Shown: positions 1 through 12,130, numbered from the stretch's first letter. The stretch is DNA of 64,000 bases from Leucaena leucocephala (GCA_037074615.1 CM073558.1:2843501-2907500); one strand, 5' to 3'. The notes: a model not told the origin generated them from the sequence alone. Translations and numbers: made by a program.

Positions 1-200
1 CAACTTCAATTTTAATTAACTAGTTCAATTAGTTTGCCAGTAAGTTGATCTTCATATCGCATTAATTTTTCTTTCACTATAATGCATATAAATGATAGGG
101 TTGAAGTCAATCTAATAGCTTAAAATATTTTATCAATTATATCTAATATCTTAAAGTATTTTGTGATATATTTAGTATCTTTTTTTTCAGTTGTATCAAA

Positions 201-340
201 CACCCTAAAATATTTTTTAATGTGTTGGATGCAACACAAAAAATACTGTATTAGATGCAGTTAAAAAATATTTTAAAGTACTAGATATATTATAAAATAT
301 CCTAAGATATTAAATATATTAGAGAAAATATTTCAGGGTG
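201..340. repeat. Short inverted-repeat element
   Basis: The segment begins CACCCTAAAATATTTT and ends with a near-complement (AAAATATTTCAGGGTG). About 100 bp of AT-rich sequence between them carries internal near-repeats of a TAAAGTATTTT/AGATATATT motif. This looks like a very small foldback or MITE-like unit. The surrounding 1-200 is AT-rich and made of similar degenerate units. No coding signal is seen. Confidence 0.45.
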
Positions 341-344
341 CTTA

Positions 345-516
345 CAGCTTCCGATGAAGCCACTTGAGCAAGAATGCTGGAAACGGCATCATATGGAGGA
401 AGAAATCTTCGATGGTGTTAATGGGGAAGAAGTACCAAGATAGCCCGATGGTTCCGGGTGGTGCGACTTGAGGATATACCCACAAGTCAAAGTAAGAATC
501 CAGAAATTTATTGCAG
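345..516 (-). pseudogene. CYP74 (oxylipin P450) fragment, left copy
   Basis: Read on the minus strand, this stretch has one open frame of about 57 codons that starts around KFLDSYFDLWVYPQ and ends at KWLHRKL followed by a stop. It matches the middle of CYP74 enzymes (allene oxide synthase, hydroperoxide lyase, divinyl ether synthase), which convert fatty-acid hydroperoxides made by lipoxygenase. It aligns base for base with the larger CYP74 pseudogene at 22,590-22,770 but lacks everything on both sides: no N-terminal half, no haem-binding region. It is a truncated relic, although what remains has no frameshift. Which CYP74 branch it came from cannot be told. Confidence 0.8.
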
Positions 517-757
517 AATGAGTCATGAGTTATTAGCTAATTATAATTAAAATAAAATAATTTTTATTTTAATTTAATAAAGTTTAAATGACATGATAAT
601 ATATAAATATTTTTTAAAACTATAATATTATAAAAAAATTTATTAGATAAATAAATAATTATGATTCAAATTATTACTTTTTAGACCCACGAGCGAGGAT
701 CTTAAGTCGCCAAGATGATACGTGCAAATTATGGTCCTTTAATACCAATTTAACTTA

Positions 758-1403
758 GGTTTTATTTGTTCCAGCTGAGAGGGGTATTTTAGGTTAATTT
801 AAGAGAAAGTAGAAAAAAGTAGCGGGGGTTAATTAATGATATTTTTTATTTGGTTCAGAAGGGAATGGGATGGGAGGGGAGGGGAGGAGAGTTAATTAGA
901 AATTAACAAATATACCCTTATCTATTTATTTAAATTTATTTATTCTTTATTTATAATATTTATATCAAAATTATTATTTTTTAAATTTATAAATCTTAAA
1001 TTTTTTTATCTCATTTATATATATAATAAAATTAAAAAAATTAAAAAATATGATAAAATTTTAATATTATTTCTTATTAATTTTATAATTATTATATAAT
1101 ATATAAATAATTTATTACGTTTTAGCAATTAAAAAATTAAGTGTGAAAAAAATAAAAAAAAAAAAGTTTGAGGGTACAGTTGGAATATTAAAAATACATA
1201 AAGGGCAATTTAATCATAAAAGTGTAAAAAATTTCTCCCCACTCCAAATACCCCCACTTTTGGAGGGGAGGTGAGAGAAGATGGGAGCACTAAATGACAA
1301 AAAATATCCTCTCTCCTCCCCTCTATTTTTTCTAACCAAACATATTTTTTTCTCATATCTCTTTTTCTCCCCTCTAAAACTCCCCAACCAAAAAAAGTTT
1401 TAG
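758..1403. mobile_element. MITE, TTA-flanked family, copy A
   Basis: A 646-bp AT-rich element with G-rich left and C-rich right ends (GAGGGG... / ...CCCCTC). The ends form imperfect terminal inverted repeats containing the TTTGGTT/AACCAAA motif twice. TTA lies on both sides (755-757 and 1,404-1,406), as expected for PIF/Harbinger-type MITEs. The paralogous position at about 24,030 lacks the insertion, so the element arrived after the local duplication or was lost from the other copy. It is the same family as 26,699-27,381 and 46,656-47,288. No coding capacity. Confidence 0.75.
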
Positions 1404-2550
1404 TTAATTGAAGGGTCCCTCAATTATGTTGCCTTCCCTCAAATTATAGTGCCTGCATGGGATGCGTTAGGAGAAGTAGCCTAAAAAATATATATAAAAA
1501 TATGATTTGTTTGAATAGCATTAGAAAGCTTCGGAAGTTATCTGAAACTTAAAAAAAAACGTTAATTGGATAAAAAAATTATACTTGGTATATGATTTTT
1601 AGGACAATTGACTTTTTACTAAAAATTAAACAATTTTTTTTCTACTTATTGGCTTCTGATTTTGCTTTTAGTTTTTTACTATATTTAAAACTTTTGAGAT
1701 AACTTTTTAATATATCATGTAAATAATTTTTTATAAAATTAATTTTTTTATAAAAATACTGTTGAAATGCAAATTATATTATACTAATTAATTTTTAAAA
1801 TAACTTTAATTTATAAAAATCAATGGGAATAAGAGTCGTTTTTGCTCATGTTAACTTAAACAACCCCATATATTTTGATTATTATTTGTATTTTTAAATC
1901 ATTATGTTTCAAGTAAATTCCAATGTAAAAACGTCTCTTCGATTGACCTGCAAAATGTGACAGCTTTCACCATTCCTTTTTCTTGAACATGAACTCATCC
2001 AATGAACCGAGTCTCGTTGAAATATGGCTTCTCACACTTTGCCGTACACAATTATTCCCCCACAGGCCACATCAGGTACTCCCTTTATCTTGCCAATAAA
2101 ATTTATTACAATTTATAATTGAGTTATTTAAATTTAATATCATAAATTTAAATTAATTTATATGCATAATTTTTTTTATAAATAATCTATATACTTTAAA
2201 AATTAATTTCTAGTTATCAAATATCACCTAAACTATAAAAAAAGTACTATAGCCTCACTATTTATAATATTATTTTTTTAAATTAATTTATCTTTTTTAT
2301 AAAATCTTCTTTACTCTTGTTTGAATAATAAATTATTTTTTATCTATTATACCTTTAAAAATGTCTCAATTCTCTCATCATGCTTTTTTTTACCATCCTC
2401 ACACATCATTTCTCTCATATATATTATTTTTCTTATTTTACTCAGTATCATCGGGCCTATATAGATTAGCTAAATCTATATTTTAAAAGAGTTTTTATTC
2501 TAAATTTAAATTTAATTTTTTTAAATAAATAGTCTTATTTATCTAAAAGA
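1404..2550. other. Intergenic, left arm of the local duplication
   Basis: AT-rich sequence without genes. It aligns with about 24,035-25,130, including the readable landmarks GAAGCTTCGGAAGTTATCTGA near 1,527 and AAACGTCTCTTCGATTGACC near 1,929. No promoter or coding signal can be supported. Confidence 0.6.
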
Positions 2551-2559
2551 GTTTATGAA

Positions 2560-3190
2560 CTAAATTATATGTCTCATTTGAATAGACTTTCGAAAAATGA
2601 CTTAACAAAAATTTTTAGAAAAGAGTTTTTGAAAAAAAATTTATAAAAAAAAAGTGATTATGAATAAATGAGTGTTTATATAGTTATTATCAAAATGACT
2701 TTTATAATTTATAAATTACTCTAAAGGATATGAGATAAATTAAAAATACTAGACTAACCTACGCCCCTGTGTTTTTTCCTCTTATTCCACTGTTCATCTC
2801 TACAACAATAATGATGGAGCTTAAGCTGAAGATGATGACAATGTTGCCTAACGACAGAGGAGTTGGAGACAATAAGTAGAGATAGAGGAAAAAGACAAAG
2901 ATTCATGAGATGACGTCGCCTGAATGATAACCCAGCGAAGCACCTTGAAAGCGAGCTTCAGAGGGGAAGGCCCAATGACACCCAAGAACTTAAGCAGAAG
3001 ACAGTGACTGGAAAGGGAGAAGAGGAGAGAGGGTGATAGAAAAAATATAGATAAAATAGTAAATAGATAGTTTATAAACTTTTTTACTATTCTAAAAGTT
3101 ATTCCTAGTAATTTATCTAAGATAATACTTTGGTCCAAAAGCTGTTTTTGGACAAATATGATTATTGGTTATGCAATTTACTCAAACTAA
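2560..3190. repeat. Foldback-type repeat (purine-rich core), left copy
   Basis: This is one member of a dispersed family whose edges read 'gtttataaactnnttnactattctaaaagttattc...tttatctaa' and whose core is rich in GAGAGA on one strand. The paralogous copy is 25,220-25,890. Related members lie at about 3,230-3,760, 20,200-20,530, 23,340-23,790, 25,900-26,440, 28,070-28,590 and 57,200-57,850, in both orientations. The small reading frame in it (2,848-3,138, minus) has no recognisable product and is not called as a gene. Confidence 0.55.
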
Positions 3191-4074
3191 TATTTTGGCT
3201 AGAAACTTTTTTAAAATATATGTTTTAATTTTATCAAAACATACAATTTGAAACTATAGTATTGAATAAACTTATGGGAATAACTTTTAGAATATAATAT
3301 AATTTATAGATTACTCAATTATTATTATATCATAATTTTTCTGATACTCTCTCTCATCTTATCTCTCTTCTCATCGTCATGATATGCTGTCGTTGTACCT
3401 TCTTTTTCACCAACGCTTTACAGGCCCTTGTGAGTGTGCTATTGTCGTGGGTGGATCATCGCTGCTCTAAAAGAACATCTTATCTCTCTTCTCATCATCA
3501 TTATGGATGGTTGAACACTGACTATGCATAGTGAGGTAAACAATGATAATGAACAATGTAGGTGAATGGATAATTATTTTTTATCTTATATTATTTATAA
3601 TAATTTATCAACCATATAATTAATTTTAATAATAATTATCTAAATACTCATTTATTTAAAACTATATTTTTTTATAAGATTTTATTCATAAGTCTTCTTT
3701 TAAAAGTTGTACGATTTTTTGTATAAGTTATTTTTTAAAAATTTATTCATCATCTCATTTAACCACTATAAAGGAATATAAAAAAAAATATTTTATATAT
3801 ATTTATTATTTTTAATTAATTTTAATAATTTTCTTAAACACAATTCGAATTCCAATGAAAAATCTTATAAACATAGACAAAAAGAAAGAGTAACAAAAGT
3901 ACTCATAAACACTGCTATAGGCGTGGGACTGTAAAAAACAACAACAACCACGTGGGAACAGATAATTTGTACAGTACGAATATGAGATTGATAAAGTTTT
4001 GTCGCCTCCGTCAACTTTTTGCATTATTTTCGTACCTACGTAACCCTAATATTTCCGGGCAAATTTTTAGTACA

Positions 4075-4145
4075 CTAATAATAGACATCCCCACGTGAAA
4101 AACGCCTACCACAACATTTCCTGCCACGTAACCTACGTCCTCACA
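4075..4145 (+). promoter_or_regulatory. Promoter relic of the GH18-like gene, left copy
   Basis: The segment with ACGTGAAAAACG and TGCCACGTAA resembles the upstream regions of the GH18-like relics at 13,947 and 19,860. It is nearly identical to 27,410-27,480 in the other half of the duplication. No TATA box or coding sequence follows it here. It carries two ACGTG cores (G-box/ABRE-like), but nothing remains for it to drive. Confidence 0.5.
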
Positions 4146-4334
4146 AATAAATAAATAGAGTTACTTATATTTAATATTTAATAATATTTTAAATAAAATT
4201 ATTTTTAATAGGGCTATAACCATACTCAAAAAAATACAGAGAAATATTCCTCCCTAATCTGTTTTTTAAACAATAAAATCACTTTAAAATTTCAGTTTCT
4301 ATAGATTAAAAAATAATTAAAATATACATTTAGT

Positions 4335-5079
4335 TAGAGGTGTGCATGGGCAGGGCATCCCCCTACCTGGTGCCCTGCCCAAAAAATATATGGGCTATAT
4401 TTTGCAGCCCAATACTCAGCCCGGTAAAAGCCCTAACAATTTTGGGCTGGCCATGGACGAGCTAGGTATGCCCAAGTAGTGATGTCATACTCATGTGAAA
4501 AAAATATGTAATTATGAACTTCTAAAATAATACCATATTCATGTGTCTTTAAGAGTTAAATAATATCTATAATCCACTAAGAATAAAAGAATAAAGATAA
4601 TAATTAAAATCTTGATATTCAATGCATATAAAAAATAAGTATTGAAATTTAAATAGTTTGTAATTATAACTTTGCATCAGTCTTCCAAATATTGACAAAG
4701 ATAAAGCATCTAAAAAATAAAATAAATAATTATAATTTGTAATGTAATCATATAATAATTAACAAAGTTAAAAAAAGAAAAAAAATTAGTAAAGTTATAA
4801 ATATTAAAAGATACAATTTACGTACTTAACTATTTATATTTTTAAAATTATCTTATAATCACCAATAGCTATCATATTCTTCTTTTTAAAATAGAGAAAA
4901 AATAAAAAAAAAATAAAAGAATGGGTGCTCATGGGCAGGGTAGGGCAGGGCAGCCCCTGTGCCCGATGCCCAGCCCAAAAAATGCATGGGCTGTATTTTG
5001 CAACCCAATACCCAGCCATACCCTATATTTATCGGGTTGGACAGGGCATACTGAGCTGCAGGCTTTGTGCACAGCCCTA
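4335..5079. mobile_element. hAT-type MITE 1
   Basis: A 745-bp element with terminal inverted repeats TAGAGGTGTGCA / TGCACAGCCCTA, flanked by a perfect 8-bp target duplication CATTTAGT (4,327-4,334 and 5,080-5,087). Both subterminal regions are rich in GGGCAGGGC/GCCCTGCCC and GGGCTG motifs; the middle is AT-rich. The paralogous site near 27,660 is empty, with a single copy of the target. Short TIRs plus an 8-bp duplication are diagnostic of hAT transposons. There is no transposase, so it is non-autonomous. Confidence 0.88.
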
Positions 5080-5580
5080 CATTTAGTTCTTTAAATATAT
5101 ATTAAATTTTAATTAATTCTTTAAATTTATAAAATTTATTGTTTGTTTTTGTAAAGAAGTCCAGGAACTCAATATATGACAGTTAATTAGTATTTTCAAA
5201 TATGCCATAATTAATTTATTAAAAGTAATTATTAGAAAGATTTCAACTTTAGACGTCATTAATGTATAATTATAAAAATTGAAAAAAGGGATAGCATGAG
5301 AAAAGAATCTTTTTTTTGTTGGATGAGAAAAGAAAGTTTGTTGACATTACTATTATGTACTATATTTTGGATTTTATCCACTTTTACTTGGTGGGAATGT
5401 AAGTCTATAATTAAAAAATATCGTTATTTTTAAATAATTATTATAATAATATATTTAAAGATTTAAATAAGAGACTATTCATTAAACTGAAATAACTTAT
5501 AATTAATCTATCTAATTATATGATGGTTGTCTACTATATGATGGATAAAAAATTTCTAATGAAAATTGGCCCCATAAGGA

Positions 5581-5614
<34 letters not shown>

Positions 5615-7734
5615 TGAATAAATGGGTGTACTGATTAGTCATTGGAAGTTAATCAATAAATAAGCAGACGAACATAATATATTATCCAAACAAAATGTAT
5701 TAACAAGCATCGGACAGATCACGTGGTCCATATATCATCCAGAAAAGCAATAATTCATCGCTTTGATTTTGAAATTCGTGTACAGCGTACGAACCAGCCT
5801 GAACTCAGATTCGAATTCGTCACCGTACGTGTATACTTATGAATAAATTAGGTATATAATTATTGTTAATTACCATCAAATTTTTCACGTTGCCAAGTTA
5901 TTTTAACATTAGTTCACCAAATGAGAAAAGAATAATTTCATGAAGGTTGAGGTGGCAGATCATCTAAGTGAGCACGATAATTTTGACTATTAAGATGCAG
6001 ATACTCTTGTGACAGATATAAATAAATATTCCCTCCAAAATAAATATAAGAATTAATTTTATTTAAATTCTAAATATAAGATTTAATTAATTTTATTAAT
6101 TAAATCTATAATTTTTTTAAAATTATTGTTATTGATCAGATTTATTAAAGAAATTTATATAGCCAAATAAATATTAATCTAGTTAATAAGAAGTTAACTG
6201 ATAATCTATAAAATAATATATTTAAATTAATATTTATACTAATATGAACAACTCTTTGATGGGTGAGCCATGAAAAAGGGGTTTATGTAAATGCCAGTTG
6301 CTTCCAATATAGAATATTGAAGTGAATATTTTAAAAATTCTACCGTATATTTTTTTTATAAATAATTAATTTAATTTTTATAAATTAATTAACTAACTCA
6401 TATTTTAATATTAAATAAATTTATATACAATTTTTTATAAAGGTATGGAGGGGTCAGAATCGGATCAAGATCCTTACAGAGATGATAATGTATTTATGTG
6501 CATATGTATGGGAAATAATGAGAGACCACACAAGAAGATTTGACAGACACATATCTATAGAATTTAATAATACGCTTTTTCCGTCTTAAACATAAGGTAC
6601 TTTTAATCATCTTATCTTCTCAGAACTAAAGAGAAGTAATTCAATCATATAAATACTATGAAAATGTAATAACATTTTAAATTAATCTACCTATGCTTAA
6701 CAGCGATAATTAAAAAAAATTACACGAACTTGTACACAGAAGTGATTTTAAAATAATATTTAATTTCCAATAAAGGTTATGAGCTCTCAAAGCTAGCTCA
6801 TTATATTTGCATTGTTCAGATCTAACATGGACGATCTAAAGTTAATTTTTTAACTAATATTTTTAAATAAAAAATTATTTTTTTTAAAAAAATACTTATG
6901 AGATTATATTTATTTTATATTCTATACCCATTAAAATATTTTTTAAAAAAAATATAAATTTAAACTATTTAGATCAGATATGATAAGCTCGGAGTGTTTA
7001 TCAAAGCTCACCATTTTAATGAGCAACCAACCAAACTGGTCATTAAATCCATAACTTGAACTTTATCATCTCCTTTTCTGTCCGGCAACACACACACATA
7101 TATAATCTATTGAAGTTTTTAAAGAATTATTTTGAGATCTTAAAAAAATATTTAATAATAAAAAAATTAAGTAACATATATTTATTTTTAATTTTTTTCA
7201 CTGAAACTTATTATTATTAACTCTTTAATTATCATTAGAATTTTTAAGTAATTATACTTTTTATTTAGGATGTTATAGTAATTTTCTCAGTTTTTCACGA
7301 GCTTCAATCGCATGTAAAATAATAACATTATCATGTTTCATATATTTATTTATTCAGTTTCCAATCAATAAACGACACTTTTAACGTCTGCTTTCCCTTT
7401 CTCTTTTATTTTTTATTTCAATTAGACGACAGACGTGCATGTGCCTTAAAAAGAACTTCTGAAAATAATCCCAAGTCCCAACGAAGTAATAGAGTAGTTC
7501 CCACATGTCAGTGCGTGTGAAAGGGCAAAACCCTAGTCAATTCATACAATACCGTACAGAGAGTCCTTTCTTAACTTTTGGGCCTTTCTTTTGAACCAAC
7601 CCAAAAATCGCATCTACGATTACTTATCTTGGAAAGTGCTTATTTTATAATTAAATAGGGGTAGATGTACCTATCGTATATAAATTCAGCTAATAAAAAA
7701 ATAAAATATATTATATTTAGAGTATATTTGAATT
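5080..7734. other. Intergenic, left arm of the duplication
   Basis: AT-rich non-coding DNA aligned with about 27,660-30,650. It contains a dinucleotide repeat at 5,581-5,614, (GT)n followed by (AT)n, which the other copy retains in shorter, interrupted form near 28,621. Several blocks are nearly identical between copies (for example 6,440-6,580 with 29,518-29,650). I see no coding region or RNA gene. Confidence 0.6.
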
Positions 7735-7915
7735 ATAGGGAGTACTATTTTATTGTGGTTCCAGTCACGGCATTTGGAGATACATCTTAACTCTTAGGTG
7801 TTTAGGTTTACGCCTGAGAGTAATAGACGGCTCGCCCTGCCTGATATTGATATCGCCTAGGAGGAAGAAAGACTTTACCCTATCCTTAGATCGTAGGTAA
7901 ACCTAACCCCTTTCT
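7735..7915 (+). repeat. SINE-like repeat, 5'-truncated copy
   Basis: This shares the body 'agtactattttatt..ggttccagtca' through 'gaggaagaaagac' and 'aacccctttc' with the fuller copy at 19,240-19,515 and the inverted copy at 17,745-17,945. The tRNA-like head is eroded here: the box B position reads ATTTGAATTAT. A T/A-rich tail follows. Confidence 0.55.
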
Positions 7916-8180
7916 AAAAATTCTTATAACAAAAAGAAAACAAAGGGGTAGATGTATTTAGATGAAATCTATTTAATTTATTTTTTCTTAATTTAATTAT
8001 TAGGATAAAAGGTAATCTTGTAAAAAGAATACACTCATGTCGCCTTCTATTTTGAAGGAAGAATAATAATAAAAAAAACAGAAGGAAAAGAAGGACCAAT
8101 TGCCGCACGCCAATTGTCATTAATCGAATATTGTAAAATAACAAGAAATGAAGATGAATAATAAAGTTCACAAAATAATA

Positions 8181-8275
8181 AAACTATACTCGATTGATCG
8201 CAGCAAACGAGTGAGTGAAAATGTCAGTGAGCTCATTGTACGCGTACCGTGTCTACGACAAATATTAATTCTGGT
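8181..8275 (+). pseudogene. 5'-end relic of GH18 narbonin-like gene, no. 1
   Basis: The leader 'aaactatactcgat' is followed by codons that translate to VKMSVSSLYAYRVYDK, then a stop (TATTAATTC). The intact gene at 12,189 begins MAKSLSAYRVYAS, so this is its N-terminus cut off after about 16 codons. GTG stands at 8,215 where relic 2 has its ATG, with an ATG six bases further on. The sequence after the break is shared with relic 3 (20,100), so the truncation happened before those two copies separated. Confidence 0.72.
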
Positions 8276-8569
8276 TGGGAATGGATAAAGAAAAGAGAAA
8301 GGCGAGAATGATTAATACTTTTTACATGTAGTGGGAAAGGGACAGAAAAATTTAATAAATAATATAAAGTTAAAAAAATCTTATCAATTTAAAAGATATT
8401 TAATTTTTAAACCGTCAATTTTTAATATGCCAGTTAGTTAAAATGAACTTATAAATTATAATAAAGAGAATTAAAGTGATAGCGATATAATTTTTTTTTT
8501 TACTAAATATAAATATCTTTTTATTGAAGATAATTATATTTAAAGACTATCAGAAATTAAATGTTGATA

Positions 8570-9400
8570 ACTATTCCACATGCAACAATGTAAAAATGAC
8601 TGTTTTGTTTGACATGCAAATGTGAAAACTTCATTGAGCTCTTCAAAAATTGAGAGACAGAGAGAGAGAGAGAGCTAATTTTTAAAAAAGCTGGAAATTA
8701 ATGGTCATGTTATTCTTATTTTTAAACATAAAAACTATGTGTGCAAAATAAAAACTTAAAACAAAAAAATCATCAAACAAACAAAAAAAACACTTTAATA
8801 ATTTAAAATTAAATATGAAATGTTTAGCATATTTGCACAATAAATATATTTTAGGCAATTTGAAAAATTAGAATGGTAATCCCTTGATAATTAGTTGAAA
8901 GGGACTTATAATAAAAATTAGAATGATAGCAATTCGAAAACGACATCTTTTGTTTGACGAGCAATTGTGAAAGCTTCATTGAATAGACGATATGGTAAGC
9001 AAGAGGGATTGAAATATATGTGTGTACATATATAAAATTATAAGCACCGAAGTGTTATTTTTTTAAATAACACATAATATTCATCTTATCCTTAATATAA
9101 TATATATTTAATTAAATTAATTAAATTAATAAAATTAGTTAAATTAATTAATATGACATAATTTCTCTAAAATACATTAACTATTTACTTTAATCTCCCT
9201 CATTCTTTTAGTTGATTATTATTTATAGAATATCTATAGAGATAATTTTAAAAAATATTAATAAATATGATAAATAAATTTTATATTTAAGATAAATATT
9301 AACTCTTAAATTATGTCTTATATTAAGGACAATGTATCATATAATAAAAAGTATAAAAATCTTGACATGACATAAAAAAACTATAAACTTAGATAAGTTA
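8570..9400. repeat. Local repeat block (matches 20,570-21,190 and 15,040-15,430)
   Basis: Non-coding AT-rich DNA carrying the sequence GTGAAARCTTCATTG twice (near 8,625 and 8,960). Its first part is closely similar to 20,570-20,930; its second part (8,950-9,400) matches 15,040-15,430. A (GA)n run lies at about 8,654-8,675. Presumably each block was copied along with a GH18-like gene fragment. Confidence 0.55.
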
Positions 9401-9439
9401 AATAGTAGGGGAATTGATAGTCAACACATCATGAAGCAT

Positions 9440-9660
9440 TATGATCATGGATTTTAATTTTGGTCCTATGTTTAGATTTGAAGAAAACTATAAACGAAAA
9501 CATATTAAGAGGCCGGAAAACTACTAAAATTAGGAAGGAAATGTGTACATAATTCAAGTTCAGGGAGTTTCGAGTATTTTAGTCTTGTTTATAGGGGAAA
9601 ATGAATAACAAAATTATTTCCAACAGTAAATGAAGATAAATGCAACCAATACAATCCTAT
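9440..9660. repeat. Dispersed repeat pair (with 18,640-18,840)
   Basis: About 200 bp ending 'gataaatgcaaccaatacaat' that recurs diverged at 18,640-18,840. Both have the landmark 'gaatgaataacaaaat'. No coding content or terminal structure is visible. It could be a fragment of an unrecognised transposon. Confidence 0.4.
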
Positions 9661-9719
9661 TAAAATATTTTTTTAAATAAAGATAAGAAAAAAAATTAAA
9701 TTTGGACCATTTATATCAT

Positions 9720-10230
9720 ATGTGGACAGTTCAAATTTGATACGCTTTAAGTGTTCGTCAAAGCTCATTATTTTAATGAGAACCTAAACTGTTACTCAAT
9801 CCATAACGTAAACTTTACCATCTCCTCTTCTGTTCGACAATACCCACACAGATATATAATCTACTGATTTTTTAGTAAACTATTGTGAGATACTAAAAAA
9901 GATATTTAATAATTAAAAAATTTGAAGTTGCATAAATTTAATTTTAATTCTTACACTAAAATTTGTTATTATTAGCTTTTTAGGTATTATTAGAATTTTT
10001 ATATATCTTTTATTTTAGACATCATAAGAATTTCCCTAATTTTTCAAGAGCCTCAATCGCATGCAAAATAAAAACATTATCACGTTTTCCCCTTTTCTTT
10101 TTATTTTTATTTCAATCAGACGACAAGCATGCATGTGACATGTCAGTGCGTTTGAAAGGGTAAAAGACCAGTCAATTCATAACATACCGTACCAAATGTC
10201 CTTTCTTTGGCCCCTCTTAACTTTTGAACA
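9720..10230. repeat. Second copy of the 6,960-7,640 block
   Basis: This aligns with 6,960-7,640 and with 30,030-30,650 (landmarks 'aactttaccatctcctcttctg' and 'agacgacaagcatgcatgtg'). The right half of the big duplication has this block once and the left half twice, so an additional, nested duplication occurred in the left half. Non-coding. Confidence 0.55.
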
Positions 10231-10231
10231 T

Positions 10232-10991
10232 TAGGACTGTCTATAGGTAGAGCTAGGTAGGGCGATGCCCTATCTAAAAAAAGTATGGGCTATATTTTGT
10301 AGCCCGATATTTGGTCCTACCTGATAAAAGCTCTAACCATTTTGGGCTGGGCATAGGCGGGCTGGGCGTACCCGTTGTGATGTTCTGCTCGTTTTGGAAA
10401 AAATAATCTGTAATTATAAATTTTTAAAATAATACCATATTCATATATCTTTAAAAGTTAAATAATATCTATAATCTACTAAAAATAAGGTAACAAAAAG
10501 ATAATAATTAAAGTATTGAAATTCATTGTATATAAAAAAAGTTTTGAAGTCTAAGTAATTTGTAATTGTAACTTTGTATAAATTTTTTAAATATTGATAA
10601 AGATGAAGCATCTAAAAAAATAAAATAAATAATTATAATTTATAATATAATAATATTATAATTAGTAAAATTAAAGAAAAAAATCAATATAGTTATAAAT
10701 ATTAAAAGACGTAACTTACTTATTTAACTACTGAGATTTTTAAAATGACCCTTTAGTCATCAGTAACTATCATATTCTCCCTTCCAAATGTAGTATCTAG
10801 GGAGAAAAGTAAAAAAATAAATAAAAGAATAAGTGCCCATGGGCAGGGCAGGGCAAGGCAACCCCCTGCCCGGTGCCCAGCCCAAAAAAAGTATAGGCGA
10901 TATGTTGCAGCCCGGTGCCCGGTCCTGCCCTATATTTATCGGGCTGGGCATAGATGGGCATACCGGGCCACGGGCTTTATGAACACCCCTA
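10232..10991. mobile_element. hAT-type MITE 2
   Basis: A 760-bp relative of the element at 4,335-5,079, with the same GGGCAGGGC/GCCCTGCCC-rich subterminal regions. Ends are TAGGACTGTC... / ...AACACCCCTA. It is flanked by TTGAACAT (10,224-10,231) and GTGAACAT (10,992-10,999), an 8-bp target duplication with one mismatch. The corresponding site in the other half (about 30,645, CTTGTGAACG) is empty. An open frame inside it (10,760-10,999, minus) is incidental. Confidence 0.85.
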
Positions 10992-11269
10992 GTGAACATA
11001 AATGATTTATCTTGGATTTTTTAAATCAATAAAAAATTCAAATTATTATTTCATACCTATAATCATGTTTAAAAATAAGTTATACCATTCATAGCTCATG
11101 AATCATAAATAATATAACTTTCTAAAATGCTTACACCATATATTAAAATGTATCCTACATGTGAGCTGCTTTATGATTTTTCTAATAAGAGTCATTAAAT
11201 CACATATATATGTTAACGCATAAAAACCATACTCATATACACTACTAACAAGTTGAATATGTGACCTCT

Positions 11270-11692
11270 TACTTAAGGGTATGTTTGGCTCAATAGAAGG
11301 AAGGAGAAGGGAGAAATTTTAATAGAGGGAAAAGGAAGGAAGGGAATATGAGGGATTTTATTATTGTTTTGTTTATATTAATATTAAGGGAGGGGAGGGA
11401 AAGAATTTTCATATTACCTTGTTTAATTTAAGAAGAAAAGGGAGAAAAAATATTTTTATATAGATAAATTTATCTTATATTATTTTATAGGATATTTTAA
11501 TAAAATATAATATAGGGATAATAGTAAGATATTAAAAAAATTATAAATATATTAATATTATAAAATAATAAAAATACACTTCTCCTTCAAATTCTCTCAA
11601 TTTTAGAAGGGAGATAAAGTTGGGGAAGGGTCTCCTAAATGTTCTAAAGGAGGGGAGTAACCCTCCTTCCCCCTAATTACCCATACCACTTA
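11270..11692. mobile_element. MITE-like G-rich/C-rich element, copy C
   Basis: The left end 'gggtatgtttggctcaatag' with GGAGGGGAGGG and the right end with 'ccctccttccccc' and 'taccca' resemble the TTA-flanked MITEs (copies A, B and D) in layout but are shorter. Terminal repeats are short and the target duplication is unclear, so family membership is tentative. No coding content. Confidence 0.45.
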
Positions 11693-11912
11693 TCTCAAGG
11701 GGAAAGGTGAATGCCACTGGACCACTGATCCTTTGGCGGGCAGCTTTATGTTTACAAGCTATTGATCATTGTCAATAGATAGTGTTGGTTCTCTAAATCT
11801 TATATTACATATAAGTATATATACATATGTTGATTTGACAAAGAAGGCAAACATATTAACTTTTTTTTACCAATCATATTAACTATTTTAATTCTGTATT
11901 TTTCTCTATCTT

Positions 11913-11969
11913 TCCACTGCCTTTGATGGTTTCACCGAGTTCCTTATCCATGTTGTCACCCTCCAATTA
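11913..11969 (+). pseudogene. Lipoxygenase exon-1 relic
   Basis: These 57 bp match the end of exon 1 of the intact lipoxygenase (31,531-31,587) at 48 of 57 positions by hand alignment. They read STAFDGFTEFLIHVVTLQL against STVFDGFSEFLGQGVTLQL. It sits at the place in the left copy of the duplication where the lipoxygenase sits in the right copy. Nothing else of the gene is recognisable around it. The GH18-like gene begins 220 bp downstream. Confidence 0.78.
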
Positions 11970-12096
11970 ATTTTTCATTCTTTTTAGTATGCTTTTTTTT
12001 TACGATATTTTTTTAATTTAACTTGTATTGACGTATGCAATGAATGCTCCTCCTAACAACTTCAACGCAATGATTTTAATTTGATGACTCGGAGAG

Positions 12097-12130
12097 TGAC
12101 GTCAGGAGAAGGCAATGGTGTATATAAATA
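12097..12130 (+). promoter_or_regulatory. Core promoter of GH18-like gene
   Basis: TGACGTCA (12,097-12,104), a perfect bZIP/TGA-factor palindrome, lies 16 bp upstream of a strong TATA box TATATAAATA (12,121-12,130). The pair is followed by AAGCCCTAGAAGGAAGTTG, which is also conserved in the relics near 14,060 and 19,980. Relic 2 keeps TGACGTCA intact; relic 3 has an inserted base (TGACAGTCA). Transcription is expected to start near 12,150-12,160. Confidence 0.7.

Noticed and set aside
10760..10999. 79-codon frame with many Pro/Gly codons
   Set aside because: It sits inside hAT MITE 2 and reflects the GGGCAGGGC-type subterminal sequence.
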